Origin: Apostichopus japonicus
Lineage: Eukaryota > Echinodermata > Holothuroidea > Aspidochirotida > Stichopodidae
Direction: 5' to 3'
Assembly (NCBI RefSeq): GCF_037975245.1
Contig: NC_092563.1
Span: 15,455,094 to 15,519,093 of the forward strand
DNA length: 64,000 nucleotides
The notes beneath the pieces were generated by a model. It was not told the DNA's origin. It made no database searches and saw only the letters and a list, made by a program, of their open reading frames with translations. The first letter of the stretch is position 1. The number at the start of each line of letters is the position of its first letter. Below, piece by piece: positions 27,990 to 40,300 of the stretch. Position numbers and translations under genes: made by a program.

Positions 27990-28315
27990 ATTTTGCAATC
28001 GTGCATCCAGTTCAAGTCGATTCTACGGGAACCTTCGTCTCTCATCAATTAACGCCAGCGCGGAGGAAACGTAGCTTGGAAGATGACCTCGATGCAGGTC
28101 CCATTCATTATAAACTAACAGCCAACGACCAAAACTTCCACTTGGAGCTGCGTGCCAGCGAAAATCTCTTGGCGCCCGGTTTCAGAATTGAGAGATGGTG
28201 GAAGGATCGAAGTATAAAAGAAGAGTACATTCCAGAATTGCACAATTGCCATTACCATGGTCGATTGTTATCCCATCCATCTTCCTCTGCCGCGGTCAGT
28301 CTGTGCGATGGAATG
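27990..28315 (+). CDS. ADAMTS16/18-like: ADAMTS exon: N-terminal propeptide
   Basis: The acceptor follows a long pyrimidine tract ending in CCTCCAG; the donor is ATG|GTGAGT. The exon starts at codon position 2 (acceptor phase 1) and ends on a complete codon (phase 0). It encodes about 108 residues: a beta-rich propeptide start (VHPVQVDSTG, FVSHQL), an early basic RRKR stretch, the FHLELRASENLLAPGF block typical of M12B propeptides, and two cysteines in HNCHYHG and SLCDGM. The frame is open upstream into the intron from 27842 and downstream to a stop just after 28363, so open-frame length alone would misplace both edges; the splice signals and homology set them. Confidence 0.9.
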
Positions 28316-31300
28316 GTGAGTTGTTTCGTTTTTCAGATGATGGTGGGTCACTTTAACATGTGAACGTCATCGATCAACAAATGCACACAAAGTTTTTCCA
28401 AAATCAGCGAAAAACTTAATTATATTTTTAATATTTTATTTGGGGGAGGGAGTTAAGGGGTGGGCAATTTTTGGCAACTTAACCCAAAAGTAAAGAGTAT
28501 TATTCAAAGAAGCTTTGTTGTTAATTGATAAATGTAATACAATCACTTAGATTTTCTTCAGCAAATGAATTTCAGCTCCATCAGTCTGCAGTGGGATGGG
28601 TGAGGGAAACTCAATCTTCCCCCTCCCCCCTCCCCTTCCCCATTTTCCATCTCCCTCATTGTCAGTCTCACACGAAAATTCAAGAGTATTTAGGCTTAGT
28701 TATAGACCTAATTGATTGATAGAGCACAAACATGCCTCCGAATTCACCATGGGTTGTCTAAACGTCTAATTCTTTTTCTGGGGTTGAACACCACACACAC
28801 AACCCTACATTGGGGTCCGCTTCAACCAACACTGGCCACATCCCCTCCTTCATAAATTTTTAATACTTATTGACCACTGGCCCTTCCATTAAGGTTCAAA
28901 TTTCTTGTACCTAAATCAGTCTGGGAGATTTAGCCCCCCCCCACCTCCCATTCCCCATCCCACCTACTGGACTTCTGAGCATGCCAGAGCTGCCCATAAT
29001 TACTGGCAAAATTGGAGAATTCCTGCAACCCTTTGAAATTTTCTTTGTAATTTAGATGAAGTGACATCCTAACTGTATTGTTTTTGGATTTGGGCATCAA
29101 ATGGTGTGTCAATGTAGTTGCTTCAAATGAGGAGAAAAACTGTACGAGTTGTGGCAATTATAAAAGTTTCAGCAGGGTTTCGACTCCATAATATATGAGA
29201 AACATGATTAAAGAAACTAAATGAAGACTTTGGTCTGTTTTATTCGTCTAACCTGATCTCCTTAAAGTCAGTCATTTGTACCAATTGGATTTTCTGAGAA
29301 GGAATCTGTTATATCTGCCCATCACGTTTTCAGCCTTTGGTCCCCTGATGACTACCAACTCCATTTATCTTCTCGTTAACTTTCCTTCTATGACAACCCT
29401 GTCTCTTCAGAGTTTGTTTACCTTGCCAGGAGGTAGGCGTTGTTTGTCCATCGGTTTTTATTGAGACTACATAAAAGCTTCCTGGTTTTATTTTTGTTTT
29501 GTTTTTTAACCAGGCAGGAAGGACTCTTGTGTCCTGGAGTCTTTTTTTTTATATTTAAATCCTCATTCACCCTTCTGCAAATCACAATCCCTAATAGGTC
29601 GTGTAAACTTGGCTGAACACCCCCGTTTCTTCTCCGTCGCAGGAGGATGAAGTTGAAGTGTATTCTTGTGGCGCCTTCAGCTATTTGAAGATAGTTTCTT
29701 TTATAGCGTGATTAAAAGTTGATGGCATAGGCTCGTCGGAGCCAAATGTTTCCCACTTTTGTACTGGGACGTCAGATAACACACACACGCATACTAACAC
29801 ACACACACACAAAAGGTTAGATGCTTTGGTTATATCTCTGAATCATTCAAACCAGGGCCCAAGAAGTCTACCAAGTATTTGCTGTGGCTGATGATAAAGC
29901 ATGGATCTATTCCCTAAGACCTTTTGTGTTGGGTATATCCCAACTTGTACTTAAGGCTGCTATATTGTAGATTAGTCTTGCAGAACTGACAGTTGTAATG
30001 TGTTCATCTCATTGTACTATATCGCCTTGAAACTTTTTGTTACACAGAAAGAAAGCAAGCATAACTGAGAGATCATTAGGTCACAGAAAGGTGACAACAT
30101 GTTTCCAAAAGTACTTTCTATTCAGAGTTTTTTCCGCTCCTTAAGATTCTGTCACAGACACTGCATCGAAATGCACATCACTGATGCAGAACTGCAGTAA
30201 AAGCGTAGGACATGAATGTACTTGAAAGTTGTGGTCATGTGACTACTTGGCAGTCTTCCTTTAGTTGTTAGGATGTCCATGTCAAATTGTGGGGGAGAGG
30301 AGGGGGTGGGTGGTGGATAGAAGAGGGGGAAGGGACAGAAAGAAGGGGGATAGGAAAGGGGAAGAGGAGCAAAGGACTGGGAAAAAAAGGGGGAAAGGAG
30401 AAGGAAGGAATGGAAAACAAAGGGTTATGAATAGTACTTAGAAAGGAAAAGACACAGGAAAAGAAAGAAGATAAGGAAATGAAGTAATGGAATGGAAAGT
30501 GATGAAAAGGGACAGGGTTAGGACAGGATTGGAATGGGAATGGGAAAGGGGAAGGGAAAAGATGGATAGGAGGGAATAGGAAGGTAAATGGGACGGGAGG
30601 TGGAAGGGGAGGGGAAGAGTAAAAGAAGGATGAGGAGGAGAGGGAAAAGCTTGGGAGTGAATGGAATGGAAAATGAAAGTGGAAAGAGGATAGAAATTGA
30701 AGGGGAAGAGAAAGCGACCAGAAAGATTTGTTTCAGCTCCCATCATCTCACTTGGTTTAGAAACTGTCACAGTTAATAATCCCTGATGTGAAACATATAA
30801 TTCGGGATAAATGTTGTATAGCTGTAAATCTGTGACATGTTTTTCTTTGTGGTTTGGCCAAGATGGGTAGTTTTTTCAATATATTAGTACTCATGATCAT
30901 ACCCATGCAGTTTAAATATGTTAAAACAAAAAACATTTTGATGGAGGGGAAAGGAGTAATATTATGATCACATTTTTCCTAAAATACCATGAGTAGTAAA
31001 CTGACCTGGATGGTTTATTTTTGGTTCCTTGCTTTAGCAAAAGGAACCTATGTAGTCAGGTTGGCGTGTGTGTGTATGTGTGTATGTGTGTATGTATGTG
31101 TGTGTGTATGTGTGTCTGTGTGTGTGTCTGTGACACTTGCTTGGGTACGCTCTATCTCAATAAGGGAATGTTGGATTGAGGCCAAACTTGGACTATAGAT
31201 CCGCCATATGGAGAAGGTGTGCCCTATTGTTTTTGGTGCCCACAAAGGTCACCAAAGGTCAGTTATGGTCCAAAAACCGAACAAATTAAAACTGCAATAA

Positions 31301-34300
31301 CTCCCAGTGCCATTGTGCGACAAGGTTGATATTTTGGGACAAGTTGTGAACTGGTTAGGGGAACATTTTCAAACTTAAGGGTCATGTGATCCGAGGTCAC
31401 CAAAGGTCAGTTAATGATAAAAAACTAGTATTTTTGCGATAACTTGAGAACGAATTGTCCGTTAGGGTTGGGAGTTGCCTCAATGTAATCCATATGTCGA
31501 CCCGCATCTGGGTGACCCTTGACCTCAATTTGACCTTTGGTGACCTTTACGTGTTTTTGGGGATTTTTGCAGTTTTGATGCTATTTTCAGATGTCAAAGG
31601 TACCTTCTGAACATAAATGTCAATAGGTTGACCCCGTGTGACCTTTATGTGCGAAGTTATATGGGGTCAAAGTTTTTCGGTCGGAGTTAGGATGGTTGTA
31701 CAGACTTGTCGTTTTGTTTTTTGGAATCAGGAGATTAAACTACATTTGAAACCAAGGTCAAAAGGTCAAAGGTCACATTAGAAAAAATGTGCTTATTTTG
31801 GGAGGAAACGAGCAAAAAAGAAAATGTTTGGTTTTGATGCTAGATTTGGATACCAAAGGTACCTTCCGATCAAAAATGTCAATGGGTTGACACCCGTGTG
31901 ACCTTCGTGTGCGAAGTTATACAAGGTCAAAGTTAATTTTCAGACATTTAATGCAATAACTCCCAGTTCCAAGGTGTGACGTGGTTGATATTTTTGGACA
32001 AGTTGCAAATGGTATAGGGTAATATTTTCAAACTTAACGGTCATGTGATCCGAGGTCACCAAAGGTCAATTAATGTTAAAAAACTAGTATTTTGGGAGGA
32101 GAAAATGGGCAAAGAAAAAAATGTTTGAATTTGTATAGTTTGATGCTCTATTTAGGTCTCACCGATCAAAAATGTCAATAAGTTGACCCAAGGTGACCTT
32201 TGTATGTTAAGTTATATGAGGTCAAAGTTAATTTTCAGACTTTTAGTGTAATAACTCCCAGTGCCAAGGTATTACACGGTTGATATTTTGGGACAAGTTG
32301 CAAATGGTATAGGGAAATATTTTCAAACTTAACGGTCATGTGATCCGAGGTCACCAAAGGTCAATTAATGATAAAAAACTAGTATTTTTGCGATAACTTG
32401 AGAAAAAATTGTCCGTTAGGGTTGGGAGTTGCTTCAATGTAATCCAATTGTCCACCCGCTTCTGGGTGACCCTTGACCTCAATTTGACCTTTGGTGACCT
32501 CTGGTGACCTTTTTGTGTTTTGTGGATTTTTACAGTTTCGATGCTATTTTCAGATGTTAAAGGTACCTTCTGATCATAAATGTCAATGGGTTGACCCCCG
32601 TGTGACCTTTGTGTGCGAAGTTATACGAGGTCAAAGTTAATTTTCAGACATTTAATGCAATAACTCCCAGTTCTAAGGTGTGACACGGTTGATATTTTTG
32701 GAGTAGTTGCAAATAGTATAGGGTAATATTTTCAAACTTAACGGTCATGTGATCCAAGGTCACCAAAGGTCAATTAATGATAAAAAACTAGTATTTTTGC
32801 GATAACTTGAGAACGAATTGTCAGTTAGGGTTGGGAGTTGCTTCTACGTAATCCAATTGTCCACCCACATCTGGGTGACCCTTGACCTCAATTTGACCTC
32901 TGGTGACCTTTTCGTGTTTTGGGGATTTTTACAGTTTCGATGCTATTTTCAGATGTCAAAGGTACCTTCTGATCATAAATGTCAATAGGTTGACCCCTGG
33001 ATGAGCTTTGTGTGTGAAGTTATAGGAGGTCAAAGTTAATTTTCAGACATTTCATGCAATAACTCCCAGTGCCAAGGTGTGACAAGGTTGATTTTTTTGG
33101 ACAAGTTGCGAATGGTATAGGGGAATATTTTCAAATGGTCCAAGGTCACCAAAGGTCAGCTAATGTTAAAAAACTAGTTTTTTGGGGGGAGAAAATGGGC
33201 AAAGAAAACATGTTTGAATTTTTACAGTTTTGATGCTCCGTTTAGGTCTCACTGATCAAAAATGTCAATTGGTTGACCTAGGCTACGGGTGACCCTTGTG
33301 TGTGAAGTTATGTATACAAGTTCAAAGTTAATTTTTAGACATTTAATACAATTAAATCCCAATGCCAAGGTGTGACACGGTTGATAATTTGGGACAAGTT
33401 GTGAATGGGGTGGTGGAACATTTTCATACTTAAAGGTCATGTCATCTGTGGTCACCAATGTTATCATATCTGTTGACCCGCTTGTAGGTGACCTTATACT
33501 TCTTACATTTTCGACGCCATATTTAGATCTCAAAAGTACCTTTTGATCAAAAATCCGATCACATTTTGTGATCACAAAAGTGTTGGCCATAGTGTTGGTT
33601 ACTTTATGCGTACATGTAGGACCACAATTACTTGGACTATTTGAGCCCAATCTTGCTTGATAATATTATGTGTATTGTCATATACCCCAAGCAAGGAACC
33701 ACAGTGCCCTTGGGCTCTTGTTGTAGTTTGTAGATTCTATGTGGTGGTACACAATGGTCATTTTTGTTGTTGTCTCCAAATGCATACATTGTGTGTGAAA
33801 AAGAGTTGTTTGTAACATTCTCCTTATACAAACATATATCTGGGTGAATATAGTGCCAGGTGAATATTTTGCCCTTTAAAACTTTCACACCTTGCTATTA
33901 TATAGTTAGCAGACCGATGAAGGATTGTGTACTTCACACTGCGGCAGCTCATAACAAGCATCAGCACGATCAGACAAGGTTAACTAAAGAATTCCTTTTT
34001 TTTGGTTCTCATGGATTTACCTTGTTTGTGTTCTCAGTTTGCTGTTTTTCCCCGAAGGGTAAAATGTGACCAACAATCGATTTATTTATTTTCAAATATA
34101 CATTTTTGTTGTGCAATTGTTCTTTCTAAGTTCAAAGTCAGACTGTATGAGTAAGTGATGGAGTGTGGCCAAAACTGTAAACGGCAAACAAAGAAAAGAA
34201 AGAAACGTGAGTTTTTGTTTCACGTGATAGTGCTTGCTTAGGTTCTATTGATTTGTCTTCAGTCATGTGATCAATTGGGCAAATACAGGACCAATTGATT

Positions 34301-37300
34301 GAGGAAAATGCATGATGGAATAGATTGGGCAAAATGCATGATCGATTGATTGAAGAAAATGCATGACCAATTGATTGAGGAAAATGCATGATTAAATGAT
34401 TGGGGAAAATGCAGGATTGAATGATTGGAGAAAATGCATGACCAATTGATTGAAGAAAAATGCATGTTTGAATGATTGGGCAAAATGCATTACCAATTGA
34501 TTGAAGAAAATGTATGATTGGGCAAAATGCATGACCAATTGATCAAGGAAAATGCATGATTGAATGATTGGGCAAAATACATGACCGATTTGATTGGAAA
34601 AAATACATGACCAAATTGATTGGAGAAAATCCATGACCAACTGATTGAGGAAAATGAATGATTGAATGATTGGGAGAAATGCATGACCAATTGATAGGAA
34701 AATTACATATAGATGTGTTACCTCTGACCTGTCTAAAACATTCTGTTAGTCAAGTCGGAATGTTGTTAAAGGAATGTTACAGTACTTATACTTTGCACCA
34801 CTCTTCAATATATTGTCTCCAGTCAAATCATGCATTTCCCCACCTATGTAACAACGTGCAAGAATTGTTTTTTTCTTTTAGTAAGTACTGTGCACCCCTC
34901 TGATCCACATCAGGGTTACTGCTTACTCCCTCTCATTCCTTAATAGGGGATAATAAGGAAGGGGTATGGGGTGGGGAGAGGGGGGAAGGCTTGATTGATA
35001 AGAGGAAATGATGTTAATAGTATGTTTGTTAGATAGCTTTGAAAAACAACATCTCATGGCACATGCCAAAATGATACTTGCTTCTAAGGTACACATGGGA
35101 AAGTGCAGTGGGAGACTATAAATCCTGTAGGGTGGTATTGTTGTCTGTAACAATAGGCTGACTCACACCAACATGGATAACTTCTTTTCCTTTTGTTGTA
35201 TTTTTCTAATTCCCAATATGATGCCTGGACTATCTAACCATATATATGTTACAGCCATTGTGTCTCTCCTGTCATTTACCCTCTTCACACACAGGATATA
35301 AACTACAGTAGTTAAAGGTTTATCTTAAAATATATCTAATCCTACTTAATTGCATCATGTGGTTTATACCTTTGAAAAAGAAATTTAGTGGGATTTCACT
35401 CTTCAAGTCAAGGGTAAGAAATAAAGCGTGCTTGTAATTGCTCCCCCCCCCAAATCCTCTCTTTTAATCAGATCAAATGGGTAAAGAATTACTTCTTCAA
35501 GTGTATAAGGATTTGTGATGGGATAGTAAACCTCTTTTCTTCAAGTACTGAATGGACAAAAAGGATAAACTACTTTTCAGATCTTCTTAAGAAAAGATGA
35601 TGTAAACAGTGAAAAAGGTACATTCTGAGTTTTCAAGATACAGTCCTAAGGTAACTGGTAAGCCTTGTCCTCTCTCTTTCTCTGCAATAATAATTGCTTC
35701 AACTGGTAAGCTCTACTTATCTTACAGTTCTTTGTCATACATGTAGTTTGCAAGAGATCAAGTTGTACAAAAGCTCATCTTTTATCTAGTGAATTGTGAG
35801 AGGCATGTTTAACTATTCATACAGCTAAACTGCCTAATCTGTTATGTTCCCTGGTGATGGGGGTACATGGCCAGGTCCTTGGGCAGCCTCCAAGTAAGCC
35901 CATACCACTAGGCTTTTTGTCTTCTTTGGATGTTTACCTCCAGTATGCCGCTGAGTACTTCATTAATAATTGAGTCATTCTGTGCCAATGAACGAACGTT
36001 GAATTCAAGTCTTGATGCTTCATTGCTTGTTTATTATTTTTTTCTTTTCCCCCTCCAAAGTCTCTCTTTTCCTTTAGTAACGATAAGGTATTAATTTGCA
36101 ATTATTTTCTTTACCTGGAGGAGGGATGGAGCTATGGGTGTTTCATGCAGGGAGGGTGGTTGGGGGGGGGGGGGGAGTGTGGGAGGAGGAGGATATTTTA
36201 TGTGGCTAAATCTTGCTCATTTGTGGCTCAAAAAGTGACATCATTAAAGATAATACCAAGTACACAATCTTCTGTAATTCATCTCAAACGTAACAAAATG
36301 AAGAAGAAGAAGAAGACTTAGAAGGTTTAGATGTTTTAAAGATTGGTTGGAATCGAAAACTCAAATTTCAAGATATTATTAAAATGATCTTTTAGAAGGA
36401 AACTCTCTCTCTCTGTAAATATATATATATATATGCTACAGTGAATAGATTCATGTGATAATTCTGGAATTGACCTTATTTCTTTTATTGAGCTTAAGTT
36501 TAAAAGTTTGAAGACTGGTACCTACAGTTGGTTGATAATTTCATTTTCTCTTGTACATGACAAACCATGGATATCTCACCATGATACAAAGGTCATATGT
36601 AATCACTTATTGGATTTTTTTTAAAGCAGTGGATAGATTATAAGTCACATATATATATAGATAAACCAAATATGTCACCAAAAACAGAACTAGTATTGTT
36701 CGATACAGGCGATAAACGCCTACAGTGGAACTACTACCTTCATCACCGGTTTCGAACCTCTGGACATAAAATCAGCATCCAAAAGTTTTCTGGAGTAGAA
36801 ATGTAAGATGGCAATAGTAATTGATAGATACACAAATGCAACTTCAAACCGTCACATCGTTGAAAGCCGAGAATTGATCAAAAACTCGGCTCCTTGCTTT
36901 AAGTTGCGCAGGTAGAGAAACAAATTGGGATAATTTTCATCTCTGTTTGATGATCTAAAACTCAAATGAGAATTGATTGTTGAAACAAAGGTTTACGGGT
37001 AACACCCCCCGCCAACCAGCATGACAGTCCAAATGGCATGCCAAGATGAAAGCGCCAGGGTTTCTTTACGGTAGGAGGCAGGCCGACTAGATTGACAATG
37101 AAACAGAAAAGATCAAGTGGGAGAACTGGAGAACGCTGTTTCAACTTTCGGTGGATATTTGAGATGGAGGTATAAATACTCCAGTTGCTACTTATATTTC
37201 TGCTATTTTTTCCGTCTTTTTTTTTTTTTTTTTAGAGTGGTAAAATATTTAAAGGTTAAAATGTTACAGTTAACTTACAAGACTGTTGAAGTTGCATGTC

Positions 37301-40300
37301 AATGCCTGATGACATTTTAAACCTCCCCCCCCTTTTTTTTTAATTCTTTACAAAATAGATTGTACCTGAGATGGATACATGCCCTTGACAGCTACCAGGG
37401 GTATGCAATGTGTAGAAACTGAATGATGGAGATTTAATAGCTGGTGACAGCATTATTCTGGAGATCTGATCTTTTGATAAGTTCCTAGGTATTTAGCTCA
37501 TACAGTAGCTGTTGTAGTACTAGAAACCTGCTTGGATTGCTTCCCATATTTAGAATTGACTGTTTGTAAATTTATTTAAAGGCTCTTTAGAACATTAGGA
37601 GGAAAACGGATTCATGGACACTCTTTTCATGTTTTGAAATGATCAGAACTAATAAGGAACGGAGAGCCTTCGAAATGGCACCTCATCGCTTGAATGTGTA
37701 AATATTTTTAGGAACCCGTCCTTGATGAGTCAAGAGTACTATCCGTAGTCTTCTCGATGATGTACGAAGTAAATAAAGTTGCCAGCTCGTATTTTGATGA
37801 GGTAAATTATTACTTCCTCGTTTAAATGTCACTGGATCTAAAGCGGTTATAAGATGAAATTGGTGAGAGGGGCGAGACAGTCCTTGGCATGTCAACCCAT
37901 TCCAATCAAAAATGTGTGAAGAAATTAATTGAATTGTTTACCGTTCTAATTAGGCGTTATCCCGTCAATTTGGGTTTAAAATATGGAAAGAGAATCGTTT
38001 ATGTCAAGGTTGCACATATACCCAGGGTACGCCAAAGGCCAGAATGGATTGTGCAGTGTTGGAGTAGTAGTCTGGTGTATACCAATTAAATAAGTAGCCC
38101 GGACAAAATATTGATTGCTTAAAAAGTCCTTTCAGTTCTAATTCTCATGTCTTAAATGCAGTTCTTTTAAAGTATGTGATCTAACTTTTAACAGCTCTGA
38201 TTTAAAACCAGTGGACGTGAGGTCGATGTTTAATTCTCGTCAATCTCTTGCCCTTTTTGAGGGAGGCTTACCTTGAGAGAATGACCCCCCTACCCCTTCC
38301 CTGCAGGGTTAACCGATGAAAATCATCATGGTAGTGTGGGTATGTGTTTACCATATCTGTTGATACTGGGACAGCAACATATGATAGTGAAGAAACATTA
38401 ATTAATATCACTTCATACGTCTGATTATTCCGACCAAAATGCTGGCAAGTTCTTGATGATTAAGTCATATGATAGTGTATGTTTGGTCATGCTGTAAATG
38501 TGCATCAAAGTGTGTGGTCTGTCTTTTTGTGAAGGGAAAATCTTTAAGACAATGCAAAACAAGAAGAGACAGAAAGAGAGACAGCCAACGGACAGGTCTT
38601 GAATCCTTTTCTGGTTTCAGGGTCTTCCGTCACTTTGATCCTTTTGTTGTTCGGTAGAGAAAGAAGATCTAACTTGACCCAAACAATACAGAAGGAGTGA
38701 GTCTTTCGGACCGCGACTCCCCCCCTGCAGCGGGTTAGCCTGCTTGTGTGGTCACACTAATTTATTGATAAAGGGGATGTGCTCAAGTACTGATATAGTA
38801 GAGTAAATCGATAGATGGCTGGATTTTCATCCCATTGTTCTCCTCCCCAATTGAGATGGAGCAGTGAAAGAGGAAGAAAGGCACCAGTGGATGGATGAAT
38901 GATTTCTGGATTATCACATGTAGAAAGAAAGGGCTTGTTTAAGTTAAGTTTTTGATCTCCAACTACTACTGAATTGAGGCAAAAGAGGCTGATAAAATGA
39001 CAAATTCTATGTATGTATATTCAAGCTTTTAAGTGAATCCAGAATTGAATGACTCAGACCGTTTTGTGAAACAGTGTGTAAAAGTAAGTACGCCTGACGT
39101 TTCGATCCTAGCAGGATCTTCTTCAAAGGCTAAACTCCTACAGGCTCTCTAGTAGATAAGCAGTTTGTTGAAACAATGGACAAAGAATCTCCCAAATTAT
39201 CTTGAAAGACGAGAACCTGTCGGCTGTAGCAGTTTTACATTGTTAATGCTTGGGGGGAGGGGGGGGGGAACAATGATGATGCTTATTTTCTAGGATATGT
39301 CATTTCCGAGGTGGATTGTATCGGCCCTCTCAGGCAGGACACAGTCGCCTCTGAACGTCTATTTGTAAGTTTTTACAGCATGTTAGACTCAGACGTTTTC
39401 CTTTCGCAGGCCATCTGTATTTGAAGGCTAAATATAAATCAGCAGGCTAAAAGTTGAGCTAAGGGTAAAGTACAGGACTCATGGATGGTTGAGATATGTT
39501 GTTCCCACTCATCTTGGAGGTAGGGATGAAGGAGGGGGGTGGGGGATGGGTGAAGAGAGGTGGTAGGAGTCAGATCAATGTTCGTTGGTGTACCACATTT
39601 TGCGTGAAAGTTACGCATTATTCTGAAGTTTATGGCAGGGCCATGCATGGTCCTTTTATTGGCCTTCTACACCTCTGGTTTCAAATGGACCAATTGAATA
39701 ACTCTGTTTATGATTATAATTGAGATATTTGACCATGATCTCATTTTTAGATGATTTTTTTATGCTATTACGTACATATTTCATAAGCATTCATGAGTGA
39801 AGTCAAAGATTCATTTCAGATTTTTAAACAAGTTCTGCGAAATTTGAAAGTTTCTAGTTCGCTTAAGTATGCATGGGATTCATACCGTTGTGACAAAGTG
39901 TATGGGTGGGTACGTGACGAAAGGTTGAGAATCAAATCAAAATTCATGATCCAAAACGACACCCTTGCATGATCGGAAAATTCTAGAATCTTGGTATTAA
40001 TTTAGTTTGATTAATGTGCAACCTCTCTTGAGTGATAGTATAACTCTCCGGTTGAAAAGTTGCAAAATTGCTGCAGTTTACAGGCCTGCTCTCAAAGACA
40101 CTATACAGTAATGTCACTGGTTAGTACATTGCTGTGTAGAAAAGTCAACAATGTTAGTGAGACTTCAAAATATAACCCCATACATGGAATTTGTGGTCAC
40201 CTCAAAATCCTAACATTACACACATGTTATGCTATACTAATGCTTGTACTATACTGTTCGATTTGATTTTGATGTGACCTCATTTCATGATCATTTAGAC

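Noticed and set aside
34138-34690. Repetitive proteins with HFAQS / INWSCI motifs on the minus strand.
   Set aside because: Chance translations of the 25-bp minisatellite in several frames.
36715-36765. A third hammerhead-like or SINE motif on the minus strand (GGTTCGAAACCGG, TGATGAAGG).
   Set aside because: GAAACCGG and TGATGA are present, but the order is wrong, the position after the GGT is G (not cleavable), and no stem II is found between core halves.
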